Shown: in pieces, positions 1 through 8,194 of the stretch | Position numbering within the stretch: position 1 is the stretch's first letter | How the letters are laid out: each line of letters starts with the position of its first letter | Assembly: GCA_905233455.1 (NCBI GenBank) | Contig: CAJOES010000021.1 | Coordinates: forward strand, 1-38,681 | Source: an uncultured Synergistales bacterium | GTDB lineage: Bacteria > Synergistota > Synergistia > Synergistales > Aminobacteriaceae | Direction: 5' to 3' | DNA: 38,681 nucleotides | Translations under genes and position numbers: made by a program | The notes under the pieces: generated by a model | Database searches by the model: none | What the model saw: only the letters and a program-made list of their open reading frames with translations | What the model was told of the DNA's origin: nothing

Positions 1-1562
1 GCCTCAATCTCCCCTAACTTCTCCTCAAAACCGTAAATAGTAGGGTCAATCGTATCTACGGTTTTATTCAGCTCGTCCATAAGCCTGAAGCGTTTATTTT
101 TCGGCAGCTGATTCGAGAAACGTTTTATCTTCAGCAGGGATTGAAGGTAGTTGCGCTCATACGGCATAACCAGCTTTGCGGCCATCAACGCGCTCGGTGT
201 GGGTTCGTCGAGGAATAATCTAGCCATCTCAAGATTCTCTTCAACCTCCATCTCGTCATACCATATCTCCGACAATATCTCCATGAACTTTTTGCGCTCG
301 CTTCCCCGTGCCAGCCTTCTTGCTGCCCGGTCAATCTTCTTCATTCCCCCCCTGAGATCCTGCAGTACAGCACCCACCTTCAAGGACGGCAGGGAGTATT
401 CCGCGATATATTCAGCCTCATACTCAATCAATACCTGACGGCGCAATAACCTCCCGAATGACGGCCTGAGCTTGATCACAGCAGGTTCAAGCAGTTTCGC
501 CATGAGCTTTCGGAACTCCGGCCCTGTCCTGAACGGCTGACACTCATACGGCGAATCTTTCAGGAACGTAACATAACCGGGATCGAACAGACCTTTACGT
601 CCTGCACGGCCAGACATCTGCAGGAATTCATTTTTCGTGATGGGCTTGTAGTTGAAGTAGTTCACGAGCTGGGCAAATATCACGAACTGTGCAGGAAGAT
701 TCACACCCAGCGCAAGAGCATTAGTCCCGCACACAGTATCGAGCAGCCTCTCACGGAATGCGGACTCAACCAGCAGCTTCTCTTTCGGGAGCATACTGCC
801 GTGATACAGCCCTACGCCTTTAAGCAGGCATGTATTCATGTGTTTCACTTCAAGTATCTCTGCAAGCTCATTCAGGCGTTTGACGTTCTGCGGAGGGATT
901 CTGCGGCGCGTTGATGCAATCTTCTCGGCAATGTCCATTACTCCCTTCTGTGAGAACAGAAACACTAGAGCATCATGAATATTGTATGCCTTCACGGGGT
1001 TATTCGGCTGGAAGATTAATTCAGTTACGCGGGTCTTGGCCGCATGTATCACAAATTCCCGCTCGCATATTTCCGACAGATAACGGCCTATATTCTTTAC
1101 GCTTCCCAGTGTTGCCGACATCACTAAAATCGGCGTGTCAGGGTTGGTGTTCTTTATGCCGTCAATATATGTCCGTGCCCTGTCAGAATCGTTGAAGATA
1201 TAGTGAAACTCATCAACAATCAGTCTCTGTCCCGGAAGCCGGGCATATTTCATCGTGTATATTTCCTGAGTACAGCAGATTATTCCCGCCCCTTCATTGC
1301 GCTTGAAGTCCCCGGTTTCGAGGCCGACATCAAGCCCCATTCTGCGCAGGTCTAAATAGCGTTCGTTGCTGAGTGCCTTAATCGGTGCAGTGAAGATTAT
1401 TCGCGAGGCTTCCGGGTTAGGGTTAATGCTTCCGTCCCGCAATATTATTCCTGCCCATAAATATGCAACTAATGTCTTTCCTGATCCTGTTGGTGCTGTG
1501 AGTACTGCGCTGTGATTCTGGATATGGTTTATTGCGCGGATCTGCCACTCGTAAAATTCCAT
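1..1562 (-). CDS. Ski2-like DExH-box RNA helicase, partial (3' end outside window)
   Basis: I translated this frame by hand from the ATG at 1562 and it stays open for about 520 codons to the window edge, so the C-terminus is missing. Motif I (APTGSGKT) lies near residue 23, the DExH box reads DEFH near residue 117, motif III reads SAT within MSATLG near residue 155, and motif VI reads QMSGRAGR near residue 317. The segment GLYHGSMLPKEK just before the C-terminal RecA domain motifs is typical of the Ski2/Mtr4/Dob10 group (COG4581). Bacterial members are thought to act in RNA processing or decay, but the substrate here is unknown. The ATG is preceded at some distance by GAGGG; an in-frame TTG two codons upstream is an alternative start. 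It begins only 38 bases after the end of the RNase P RNA on the same strand. Confidence 0.9.
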   Translation of the reverse strand, partial: MEFYEWQIRAINHIQNHSAVLTAPTGSGKTLVAYLWAGIILRDGSINPNPEASRIIFTAPIKALSNERYLDLRRMGLDVGLETGDFKRNEGAGIICCTQEIYTMKYARLPGQRLIVDEFHYIFNDSDRARTYIDGIKNTNPDTPILVMSATLGSVKNIGRYLSEICEREFVIHAAKTRVTELIFQPNNPVKAYNIHDALVFLFSQKGVMDIAEKIASTRRRIPPQNVKRLNELAEILEVKHMNTCLLKGVGLYHGSMLPKEKLLVESAFRERLLDTVCGTNALALGVNLPAQFVIFAQLVNYFNYKPITKNEFLQMSGRAGRKGLFDPGYVTFLKDSPYECQPFRTGPEFRKLMAKLLEPAVIKLRPSFGRLLRRQVLIEYEAEYIAEYSLPSLKVGAVLQDLRGGMKKIDRAARRLARGSERKKFMEILSEIWYDEMEVEENLEMARLFLDEPTPSALMAAKLVMPYERNYLQSLLKIKRFSNQLPKNKRFRLMDELNKTVDTIDPTIYGFEEKLGEIE

Positions 1563-1600
1563 GCTCAATGTGTAATTTGTCCCTCGTAAAGATAGTAATT

Positions 1601-1943
1601 AACGGGCAGTTCGTAAGCCGGGTTCTGTCTGGTTAACGGTCATTTATCTTGAGAGTCCCTCGCGGAACACTTCCAGCGATCCATACCCGGAGAAAAGCGG
1701 GCCGCTTTGTATCTCCCTATTAGATCTTGCTTCGGATGGGGCTTGCATAGCTCATAGATTGCTCCATGACTGGTAGGCTCTTACCCGTACCATTTCACCA
1801 TTACCGGCAAATAACCGGCTGTATCTTTTCTGTTGCGCTTTCCCTCAGATTGCTCCGGCTGGACGTTATCCAGCATCCTGCCCTGTGAAGCCCGGACTTT
1901 CCTCACATATTCATCATATGCGCGACCGTCTGAACTGCCCGTG
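1601..1943 (-). ncRNA. rnpB: RNase P RNA component (bacterial class A)
   Basis: The RNA subunit of RNase P cleaves 5' leaders from tRNA precursors. Read on the minus strand, the region contains the conserved 5' block GAGGAAAGTCCGGGC followed by TTCACAGGGCAGG (about 1910-1877), and near the 3' end the conserved ACAGAACCCGGCTTA (about 1614-1628). The ends are set by helix P1: the 11-base arm at 1932-1942 is a perfect complement of the arm at 1602-1612. The length of about 343 nt is normal for class A. A TACAAT -10-like box at 1950-1955 sits seven bases before the inferred 5' end, though its -35 is poor. I see no T-tract terminator between this RNA and the helicase gene. Confidence 0.96.
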
Positions 1944-2110
1944 AAAATTATTGTATCATGACATTATATGAATAACGCGTATAATATAGCAGAAGTAAAC
2001 AGCCAGCAGTAATGCAAGAGAACTGTTTTTCAGCTACATTTTCAACTACAAAAAAGTTAAAATCATTCAGTGCTTACAATCATTCACAAAGATAAATCAC
2101 AAATTAGATT

Positions 2111-3229
2111 CTATATCAGCGAACGCTTGTATATTCCAGTAAACATATCTGCGGCAGTCCCAAGAATATTATCGTTGAAATCATATTCCTTCGTATGAAT
2201 AGCCGGATAGTTTTCGCCGTTCCCGACATAAAATATCGCGCCCGGAATCTCTTTCGTGTAGTGTCCGAAATCTTCAGAGGCTCTTATAGCTTCCGGCATG
2301 TCTATAACGTTCAGCCCCAGAGTCTTTGCGGCCGTCTTCACGCGGTGAACGCAGTCCGAATAGCTGACAGTCTCCGGGAAGTAGTCGCATTCCGAGAAAC
2401 TTACTGCAAGCCCGTGCTCGTGTGCAATCTCCGAAGCCTTAGCGCGTATCATTCCGGCAAAGTCGCGCATATCCTGTTCACGTTCTGTCCTGAGAGTCAA
2501 AGACACTTCAGCATCAGCCGGGGACATGCCAAAATTTTTGTCGCCGAGATTTATATTTATGACGGTGTACCATAAGTTGCGCGCAGTGAACTTCCCGCAC
2601 AGGTTCTCGGCCTCAAAGATAAGCAGTGCTACAGAGTGTGCCGGGTTAATCCCTTTCTCCGGTTCGCTTGCGTGTGATTCCTTGCCGGTAAACTTCACCG
2701 TCAGTCCCGTTGATGCGCACTGGCACAATCCTGCACGTACAACTATGCTGTTCTCCGGAAAGCCGCTCCAGTTGTGGAATGCGTATATCTCCGTGATATT
2801 CCGTTCACGCAGAAGGCTGGCACATTCCCGCGCTCCTGCCCCGGTCTCCTCTGAATGCTGGAAGATGAGATACACGGATCTTCTGCGCTCAAGTTCCGGC
2901 AGCTCCAGCCCGAAGCCGCAAAGTGCCGCACAATGCCCGTCATGCCCGCACTTATGGGAGACTCCGGGATTGCGCGAGGCATACGGCAGGGATATTCCCT
3001 CATCTATCGGCAATGCGTCCATGTCTGCACGGAAGGCTATTGCTCTTGTCCCTTCAACGTAGCGTGAGGCATAAAACCATTTCCCGCAGTCAACAACAGC
3101 AAGATCCGTATTTGCCTCGATGAAGTCCATTAACCGGCGTTTTGTGTGCGTCTCATGCCCGGAAAGCTCCGGATATTCATGCAGTTCATGACGCAGTTCT
3201 ATTATCTTCTGTAAGTTTTCTTCCCTCAA
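2111..3229 (-). CDS. M20-family metallopeptidase / N-acyl-amino-acid amidohydrolase
   Basis: This is probably a cytoplasmic zinc hydrolase that removes acyl groups from amino acids or cleaves small peptides (M20D, IAA-amino acid hydrolase group). ADMDALP lies near residue 68, the metal-binding CGHDGH near residue 94, then a SEETGAG glutamate motif and a C-terminal HTKEYDF motif, all as in the family. I prefer the TTG at 3229: AGAGGTG stands eight bases upstream and the resulting 372 aa begins just before the family's usual RHELHEYPELS segment. An in-frame ATG at 3331 would add 34 unconserved residues and overlap the upstream phosphoesterase by 58 bases. It is last in an apparent operon with the HD, CDF and YfcE-like genes. 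The exact substrate cannot be read from sequence. Confidence 0.88.
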   Translation of the reverse strand: MREENLQKIIELRHELHEYPELSGHETHTKRRLMDFIEANTDLAVVDCGKWFYASRYVEGTRAIAFRADMDALPIDEGISLPYASRNPGVSHKCGHDGHCAALCGFGLELPELERRRSVYLIFQHSEETGAGARECASLLRERNITEIYAFHNWSGFPENSIVVRAGLCQCASTGLTVKFTGKESHASEPEKGINPAHSVALLIFEAENLCGKFTARNLWYTVININLGDKNFGMSPADAEVSLTLRTEREQDMRDFAGMIRAKASEIAHEHGLAVSFSECDYFPETVSYSDCVHRVKTAAKTLGLNVIDMPEAIRASEDFGHYTKEIPGAIFYVGNGENYPAIHTKEYDFNDNILGTAADMFTGIYKRSLI

Positions 3230-3273
3230 AACATAATCACCTCTGATATGCAGTTCTAATTCAGGATTATATA

Positions 3274-3801
3274 TTACTGAAGTCCTGAGAAAGTTTCTGT
3301 ATGATAAGTCCTGCCCTCTAAGTCCTTCCATGAGAAGCCGTCATCATCGAGAATCATATAACTGCGCTGGCTGTTCCGTCTTGGCCTGGAGACTGAGCCG
3401 GGACAGAAATCGAAATATCCTGCCCTGCTCAATTCCCATGAAGCTGCGTGCGTGTGCCCGTGAAGCAGTATACTTCCAGACGCTAGAGCCGGAATAGATC
3501 TGTGCCCGTGAGCCGCAAATATGAGCCTGTCATGCGCAAACAGCAGGCAGTATTCAGCCATAACCGGAAATTCAAGCATGGCCTGATCTTCCGGGTAATC
3601 GCAGTTGCCCCTGACACAGAGTATAGTTTTATCTCTGCTCAGGCTGTTCAGCATTCCGGCGGTCTCTCTGTCCCCGTCTAAAATATCTCCCAGCAGAAGC
3701 ACCGTATTGACTCCTTCCTCATAACATGCCTTAATGAGTTTGGTACAGTAGACTGCGAAGCCGTGAATATCTGAAGCTATCAGAATTTTATTCATGAACA
3801 A
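3274..3801 (-). CDS. YfcE/MJ0936-type metallophosphoesterase
   Basis: A small calcineurin-like phosphodiesterase of 175 aa. The metal-binding motifs appear in order: DIHG near residue 11, GDILDGD near 39, GNCD near 65, and HGHTH near 114. Length and order fit YfcE, which hydrolyses phosphodiester model substrates; its natural substrate is unknown. An AGGAGG box lies five bases before the TTG at 3801 and eleven before the in-frame ATG at 3795 (MNKILIASD), so either could be the start. It follows the CDF transporter by 25 bases on the same strand and reads into the amidohydrolase gene. Confidence 0.9.
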   Translation of the reverse strand: MFMNKILIASDIHGFAVYCTKLIKACYEEGVNTVLLLGDILDGDRETAGMLNSLSRDKTILCVRGNCDYPEDQAMLEFPVMAEYCLLFAHDRLIFAAHGHRSIPALASGSILLHGHTHAASWELSRAGYFDFCPGSVSRPRRNSQRSYMILDDDGFSWKDLEGRTYHTETFSGLQ

Positions 3802-3826
3802 ATAATCCTCCTGCGTTAGGCCGTGT

Positions 3827-4939
3827 TCAGTCAGTTATATCCACGTCAGGAATAATTTGAATCGTATAGTCCGGGTATAAATCCTTCAGTTCATGAAGCA
3901 ATATGCTGACTGCCTCTTTCTGCGCGACATCAAAGCTCAACACGACATCAAACCTTATGTTTTTGCCTTCAAGATAGAAGCCGTGAACCTGTAACGCCCA
4001 TTCATGCGCAAGAACTGTTTTTTGTACCTCATCGCGAATTTTCACAGCAAGTTCATTCTTTGTGTTGTATGAATACACGCTGATTCCGGCTAAAACGACT
4101 CCAGTTTCCTTGTATGTCCGCAGCTGAACCCTCCGTGTCAGCAAGTCAACCTCATCAACTGTCATAACGTCAGGCAGCTCAAGGTGAACAGCACCATAAC
4201 TTTTATTCGGGCCGTAATCGAACAGCACCAGATCATAAGCTCCTATGACTTCAGGCTCCTCAAGAATAATAGATTTGATTCTTGTGCTGGTTTCAGCGTC
4301 AGTCCTGTGTCCTACAAGGTCATTCAGCGTCTCCCTCATCATCTCTATACTTGCCTTAATGATCACAGCGGCAATAACTACTCCGACATATGCCTCTAAG
4401 GATATTCCGGAGAGCAGGAATATGATTGCAGAGACGAGAACGGAAGCGGACAGAACCGCGTCAAATGATGCGTCTGAACCGGAAGCGATCAATGCGCCGG
4501 AATTTGCTTTTTCCCCCTGTGCCTTGACATAGCGGCCTAATACCAGTTTTACCGCAATAGCCACAGCGATAATGAAAAGGTCAATGAGATTGTAATTTGC
4601 TGTTTCAGGAGTGATGATTTTCTTTACGGATTCGACAAGGGATGTTATGCCGGCATAAAAGACGATAGCTGACACCAACATTGAGCTGATATATTCAACC
4701 CTGCCGTGTCCTAACGGGTGTGCTTTGTCTGCACGCCGGGATCCTAATTTTGCACCGATGATCGTAATTATTGATGACATTGCGTCGGATAAATTGTTCA
4801 CTGCGTCAAGAACGATCGCTATAGAGTTCGACAATAACCCGATAACTGCCTTGAACCCTGCAAGAAATACATTAGTTATGATGCCGATTACGCTGGTTCT
4901 GATTATTATTCTGCCTCTAACGTCTTTAGAGTTCTCCAT
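3827..4939 (-). CDS. Cation diffusion facilitator (CDF) metal exporter, possibly manganese type
   Basis: A 370-residue inner-membrane exporter with the usual six hydrophobic segments followed by a cytoplasmic dimerisation domain. The helix-2 metal site reads LDAVNNLSD (residues 44-52), giving an NxxxD pair at 48/52. The helix-5 site reads DASFD, a DxxxD pair. The conserved HPLGHGRVEY lies at 74-83. From what I recall of CDF subgroups, Asp/Asn-rich sites rather than HxxxD point to Mn2+ over Zn2+. The C-terminal part is longer than usual: a second domain-like stretch of about 70 residues follows the normal ZT-dimer region. Its partners are an HD protein 22 bases upstream and the YfcE gene 25 bases downstream. 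Confidence 0.9.
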   Translation of the reverse strand: MENSKDVRGRIIIRTSVIGIITNVFLAGFKAVIGLLSNSIAIVLDAVNNLSDAMSSIITIIGAKLGSRRADKAHPLGHGRVEYISSMLVSAIVFYAGITSLVESVKKIITPETANYNLIDLFIIAVAIAVKLVLGRYVKAQGEKANSGALIASGSDASFDAVLSASVLVSAIIFLLSGISLEAYVGVVIAAVIIKASIEMMRETLNDLVGHRTDAETSTRIKSIILEEPEVIGAYDLVLFDYGPNKSYGAVHLELPDVMTVDEVDLLTRRVQLRTYKETGVVLAGISVYSYNTKNELAVKIRDEVQKTVLAHEWALQVHGFYLEGKNIRFDVVLSFDVAQKEAVSILLHELKDLYPDYTIQIIPDVDITD

Positions 4940-4961
4940 TATTTTTACCCCCGTATATTTT

Positions 4962-5426
4962 CTACTTCAAGCCGAATTCCTCGCAAAGTTTATCGAACCG
5001 TGCCTGTTCTTTTTCTTTTATGGCTTTCGATAAATCGTTCATGCAGTGGTGAATCACATCAGCATCTTTCAGGGCTTCATCTGTCGGGCTGTCGGTTATG
5101 AGTTTGTCGTCATGATGATAGATTGCCGAACAGATTATTTCTGTTTCTGCGTCATTCGTGAGGTTCAGCTCGTGCAGAATCTCACGTGCAAGTTCCGCGC
5201 CTTTGTGTGCGTGGTCATCATAAGAGCCGGTTCTGTATGCGTGAAGATCGTGCAGCATTGCTGCCATAGATAATAGCTCATAATCAAGATTCCTTTTCTT
5301 TGCGATCATCGTTACAGCCAGTGAAACACCGTAAAGATGAACTATTGCGCTTGTGCGTTTGCTTGTGTCGGTGATTTTGTTCAGCTCATCGTCAACATAG
5401 GTCCTTAGTTCCTTTAGCCTGCTCAT
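4962..5426 (-). CDS. HD-domain protein (putative phosphohydrolase)
   Basis: A 154-residue cytoplasmic HD-superfamily protein. The likely metal-binding set is His30, the HD pair at 59-60 (MLHDLH), the histidines at 72 and 74 (DDHAH), and HHDD near 104. The short single-domain form resembles predicted HD phosphohydrolases of unknown substrate. The start ATG has a good GGGAGG box upstream. It sits between the chromate-type transporters (42-base gap) and the CDF gene (22-base gap). A TATAAT box at 5461-5466, overlapping the end of the upstream gene's tail, could give it its own start of transcription, but no clear -35 accompanies it. Confidence 0.82.
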   Translation of the reverse strand: MSRLKELRTYVDDELNKITDTSKRTSAIVHLYGVSLAVTMIAKKRNLDYELLSMAAMLHDLHAYRTGSYDDHAHKGAELAREILHELNLTNDAETEIICSAIYHHDDKLITDSPTDEALKDADVIHHCMNDLSKAIKEKEQARFDKLCEEFGLK

Positions 5427-5468
5427 TAGTTATGTTCCTCCCTCAATAAAATATCATCAATTATAGTA

Positions 5469-6020
5469 TTAACCTAGTTCCATCACGCCGAATAATATTA
5501 TCCCAACTACGGCACTGAACAGCAGCACTTTCGGTATAGACACTTTGAACTTCACCAGCAGCAGCAGATTCACGAGGCCGAGAACCAGCGACGGCACATG
5601 AACATTCCCTGCAAGATCAGCGTAATTCACCATAGCAAGCTCAATCACTACCCCTGCAACCATGCCCACACATGCAGGACGAACGCCGATCATAATCTGC
5701 ATGAGCCTCTTGCTGTTCCTGAAGTGCTCAAAGAACACTGCCGCCACTGCACACAGCGTGAACGTAGGAGCAAGAGCACCCATATTCGCCACAAATGCAC
5801 CTGCAAGACCTGCCGCCCTCATTCCCGCAAATGTCGCACAGTTCAGCCCCAAAGGCCCGGGAGTCATCTCGGCAATAGCTACAATGTCGGATACTTCTGA
5901 TGCCGTCATCCAGCCGTGCGAAATCATCTCGCTTGAGATTAATGGGATCATAGACAGCCCGCCGAAACTCGTGAAACCTATCTTGACGAAGCTCCAGAAT
6001 AATTCAAGCAGCAGCATCAT
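5469..6020 (-). CDS. chrA: Chromate transporter family (CHR) protein, second half-gene
   Basis: A 183-residue membrane protein containing one CHR domain: WSFVKIGFTSFGG near the N-terminus, the GWMT...DIVAIAEMTPGPLGLN block around 35-60, and about five or six hydrophobic helices. Full-length ChrA proteins carry two such domains. Here, as in many bacteria, they are two adjacent genes overlapping by 17 bases, and the products presumably pair in the membrane. The family effluxes chromate in some species, but many members have other or unknown anion substrates, so chromate is only the family name here. Confidence 0.88.
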   Translation of the reverse strand: MMLLLELFWSFVKIGFTSFGGLSMIPLISSEMISHGWMTASEVSDIVAIAEMTPGPLGLNCATFAGMRAAGLAGAFVANMGALAPTFTLCAVAAVFFEHFRNSKRLMQIMIGVRPACVGMVAGVVIELAMVNYADLAGNVHVPSLVLGLVNLLLLVKFKVSIPKVLLFSAVVGIILFGVMELG

Positions 6021-6558
6021 GATGCTTCACCCTTTCGTAGTATTCGCATATGCACAGCCCCAATACCGCGCCGATAACTACAAGCCATACGCAATTTACC
6101 CTGAAGAAGAAATACAGCACGAACATAGCACCTGCAACGATATAGCACGGAGGAACTTTGAACGCACTCTTAATCATTCCCATTAACGCGCTCAATATCA
6201 CCGGAGCAACGGCAGTCCTAACGCCTTTCATTGCTGAGGCTACCCAGATATTAGACTGAAACGCCGTGTAAAAGCTGGTGATTATGATTAACACCAGCAT
6301 GGGAACGGTTATCATTCCGAAGACACATGCAGCACCGCCCCAGAATCCCGACATTCTGTGCCCGTAAAACATTGCTATGTTGCCGATCATTGTGCCGGGA
6401 AGACTCCTGCCTATGCTCGTTAGGTCTAACAGCTCTTCATCCGTCAGTGTATGGTCATGGTTCACATATAATTCTTTCATCTGCGCTACAATGCTCCACC
6501 CTCCGCCGAAAGTGAAACAGCCGAACTTCAGGAACTGAATATATAGTTTTGCCAGCAA
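6004..6558 (-). CDS. chrA: Chromate transporter family (CHR) protein, first half-gene
   Basis: A 184-residue single-domain CHR membrane protein, with FGCFTFGGGWSIVAQM at residues 13-28 and the SLPGTMIGNIAMFYGHRMSG region following. The start is a TTG at 6558 with AAGGAGG seven bases upstream, a strong site that decides the start. It overlaps the second half-gene and is presumably translated with it. A TATAAT box at 6588-6593 lies just downstream of the terminator that closes the pfl operon, so this gene probably begins a new transcript. Confidence 0.88.
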   Translation of the reverse strand: MLAKLYIQFLKFGCFTFGGGWSIVAQMKELYVNHDHTLTDEELLDLTSIGRSLPGTMIGNIAMFYGHRMSGFWGGAACVFGMITVPMLVLIIITSFYTAFQSNIWVASAMKGVRTAVAPVILSALMGMIKSAFKVPPCYIVAGAMFVLYFFFRVNCVWLVVIGAVLGLCICEYYERVKHHDAAA

Positions 6559-6587
6559 ATTAATTCCTCCTTATCATTGTATGAACA

Positions 6588-6593
6588 TTATAG
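6588..6593 (-). promoter_or_regulatory. Possible -10 box for the CHR transporter genes
   Basis: The minus strand carries an exact TATAAT between the pfl-operon terminator and the AAGGAGG site of the first CHR gene. No good -35 is visible at normal spacing, so this rests on the -10 match and its position. Confidence 0.35.
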
Positions 6594-6595
6594 AC

Positions 6596-6645
6596 GCAAA
6601 AAAACACAGCAAAAATCCCTCCTGCAAACTTTCACAGAAGGGATT
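6596..6645 (-). terminator. Rho-independent terminator after the pfl/CbiK-like operon
   Basis: On the minus strand an 11-bp stem with one G-U pair (arms 6635-6645 and 6614-6624, 10-base loop) is followed by TTTTT and a second run of seven T. It lies just after the stop codon of the CbiK-like gene and would separate the pfl operon from the CHR genes. Confidence 0.85.
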
Positions 6646-6667
6646 GCACTCAAAAGGAGAAAGTATT

Positions 6668-7456
6668 TTACGCGTTCACCAAGTCATTGAACCTCTTGAT
6701 GTATATCTTTCTGAATGCCTCGTATTCACCGAGTCCTTTACCCGTGAACACCGTCCTGTAACCTGCCTTGCGCAGCTGCCACATGAAAGAGTTATCTGAA
6801 TTGTAGAGTTCTCCCGCCATGTAGTCTCCCCACGCCACTACAAGCGGAACGATCTCAACCTGTGCATCACGTGATACTGCCTGACGTTCTTTGAGGTGCG
6901 CAACTGCCTGACCTACGCTGTCCCTGTCGCTGAGTTTGATTACCTCCATGTTCTTGAAGCCGCGTTCATGGAGCTTTGAGCCGAGCATGTCATATCCCTT
7001 GTCGTTATACGCGCTGGCCTCATGCCCGACGAGTATATATTCGTTGTCGGGGTCTGGCTTGATGATGTCTATCATGATGTCAGCAGTCTCATCGCAGGAT
7101 TTCGGGCTATACATTACAGCGTTGGTCATGCGTATATCTATCGTTTCACGGTAGAAATCGAGACGGCTACGAAGGCTGTTGTAGAGCTCGCCTTCAGCGA
7201 AGAATACCGGGACTGCAACAGCTTCTTTGTACTTGTTGACGATTGAGTCCTGTATTGCGGCTTCTACGGTGTATATTCTCTTGCCGTTTATGCCGTTCAC
7301 TGCCTTTGCCGTGTCATTGTCGGTGTAGACCTGAAGAACCCTAAGCCCTGTAGCTTTCTCCAAGTCTTCCTGAATCCTGTAGTAGCTCTCTTCGGCGGCA
7401 CGTAAAATGCTCGTCCCGAAGCTCGACAAAAATATTACTGTGTCTTTGCTGTCCAT
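6668..7456 (-). CDS. CbiK-like (anaerobic cobaltochelatase family) protein with altered active site
   Basis: A 262-residue homologue of sirohydrochlorin cobaltochelatase CbiK, which inserts Co2+ into the corrin precursor. The family frame is clear: an SSFGTS start near residue 11, VGHEAS near 143 (CbiK MGHGAS), WGDYMAG near 209 (CbiK AGDHAIN), and KGLGEYEAFR near the end. His145 is kept. The position of the second catalytic histidine is Tyr212, and the glutamate of the NGDEY motif appears as Leu91 within EGELY. So two of the three residues I recall as metal ligands in Salmonella CbiK are gone. The gene follows pflA by four bases, with no other cobalamin genes nearby. It may use another metal or tetrapyrrole, or have a non-chelatase role. 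Confidence 0.75.
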   Translation of the reverse strand: MDSKDTVIFLSSFGTSILRAAEESYYRIQEDLEKATGLRVLQVYTDNDTAKAVNGINGKRIYTVEAAIQDSIVNKYKEAVAVPVFFAEGELYNSLRSRLDFYRETIDIRMTNAVMYSPKSCDETADIMIDIIKPDPDNEYILVGHEASAYNDKGYDMLGSKLHERGFKNMEVIKLSDRDSVGQAVAHLKERQAVSRDAQVEIVPLVVAWGDYMAGELYNSDNSFMWQLRKAGYRTVFTGKGLGEYEAFRKIYIKRFNDLVNA

Positions 7457-7460
7457 TATG

Positions 7461-8192
7461 TTAATCCCCTCCTGTTAGTATTCTGTTTGCGTTCCTGATG
7501 CGCTCGTCTCCCGGCGGTTCTGTATCCTTCAGCGGGCACGTTAAGCCGAGTTTCTCCCACTTGTCCAGCCCCAGTGAATGATACGGAAGCACTTCAACCT
7601 TCTGCACATTCCCTAACGTATCAATGAATGCGCGCAATCTCTTCAGGTCGCCGTCATTGTCCGTGAGTCCCGGCACTAAAACATGCCGTATCCATACAGG
7701 TTTATTGATTTCCGAGAGATATTCAGCGGCATCAAGAATATTTTTGTTGTCATGTCCCGTAAGAGCTTTATGCTTCTCTGAATCTATGTGCTTTATGTCT
7801 AACAGCACTAAATCCGTATAAGCCATAAGCTCCTGAAACTTTGCGAAAAACGGAGCTGTTCTGGTGAAAGGCTGTGCGGAAGTATCAAGCACCGTATTAA
7901 CGCCCCGTGCATGTGCCTTCCTGAACAGCTCAATCACAAAATCAATCTGCAGTAACGGTTCTCCGCCGCTGACCGTGATGCCTCCTGACTTCCTCCAGTA
8001 AGAACGGTATCTTTCTGCCTTGCTGAGCAGCTCATCAGCAGTGAATGTCTCTGCGCCTTCAGATGACCATGTGTCTGCATTGTGGCAGTACTGACAGCGC
8101 ATGTTGCATCCCTTCAGGAACACGAGGAAGCGTATTCCCGGCCCGTCAACTGCACCGAATGATTCTGTTGAGTGAACCAGCCCCGTAATCAT
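7461..8192 (-). CDS. pflA: Pyruvate formate-lyase activating enzyme (radical SAM)
   Basis: PflA uses S-adenosylmethionine and a [4Fe-4S] cluster to abstract a hydrogen from PflB and create its glycyl radical. The cluster motif CxxxCxxC is visible as Cys29, Cys33 and Cys36 (GCNMRCQYC). The GGEPLLQ segment near residue 78 is the radical-SAM SAM-binding motif. The length of 243 aa matches known PflA. It follows pflB with only two bases between, so the two are surely co-transcribed. Confidence 0.96.
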   Translation of the reverse strand: MITGLVHSTESFGAVDGPGIRFLVFLKGCNMRCQYCHNADTWSSEGAETFTADELLSKAERYRSYWRKSGGITVSGGEPLLQIDFVIELFRKAHARGVNTVLDTSAQPFTRTAPFFAKFQELMAYTDLVLLDIKHIDSEKHKALTGHDNKNILDAAEYLSEINKPVWIRHVLVPGLTDNDGDLKRLRAFIDTLGNVQKVEVLPYHSLGLDKWEKLGLTCPLKDTEPPGDERIRNANRILTGGD

Positions 8193-8194
8193 TG

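Noticed and set aside
2195-3123. Several plus-strand open frames of 66-178 codons opposite the M20 gene
   Set aside because: They overlap a gene with all family motifs and have no coherent protein features; they are antisense shadows.
5598-6186. Two plus-strand frames of 100 and 174 codons opposite the CHR transporter genes
   Set aside because: Antisense of two clear membrane protein genes; no hydrophobic pattern or motif of their own.
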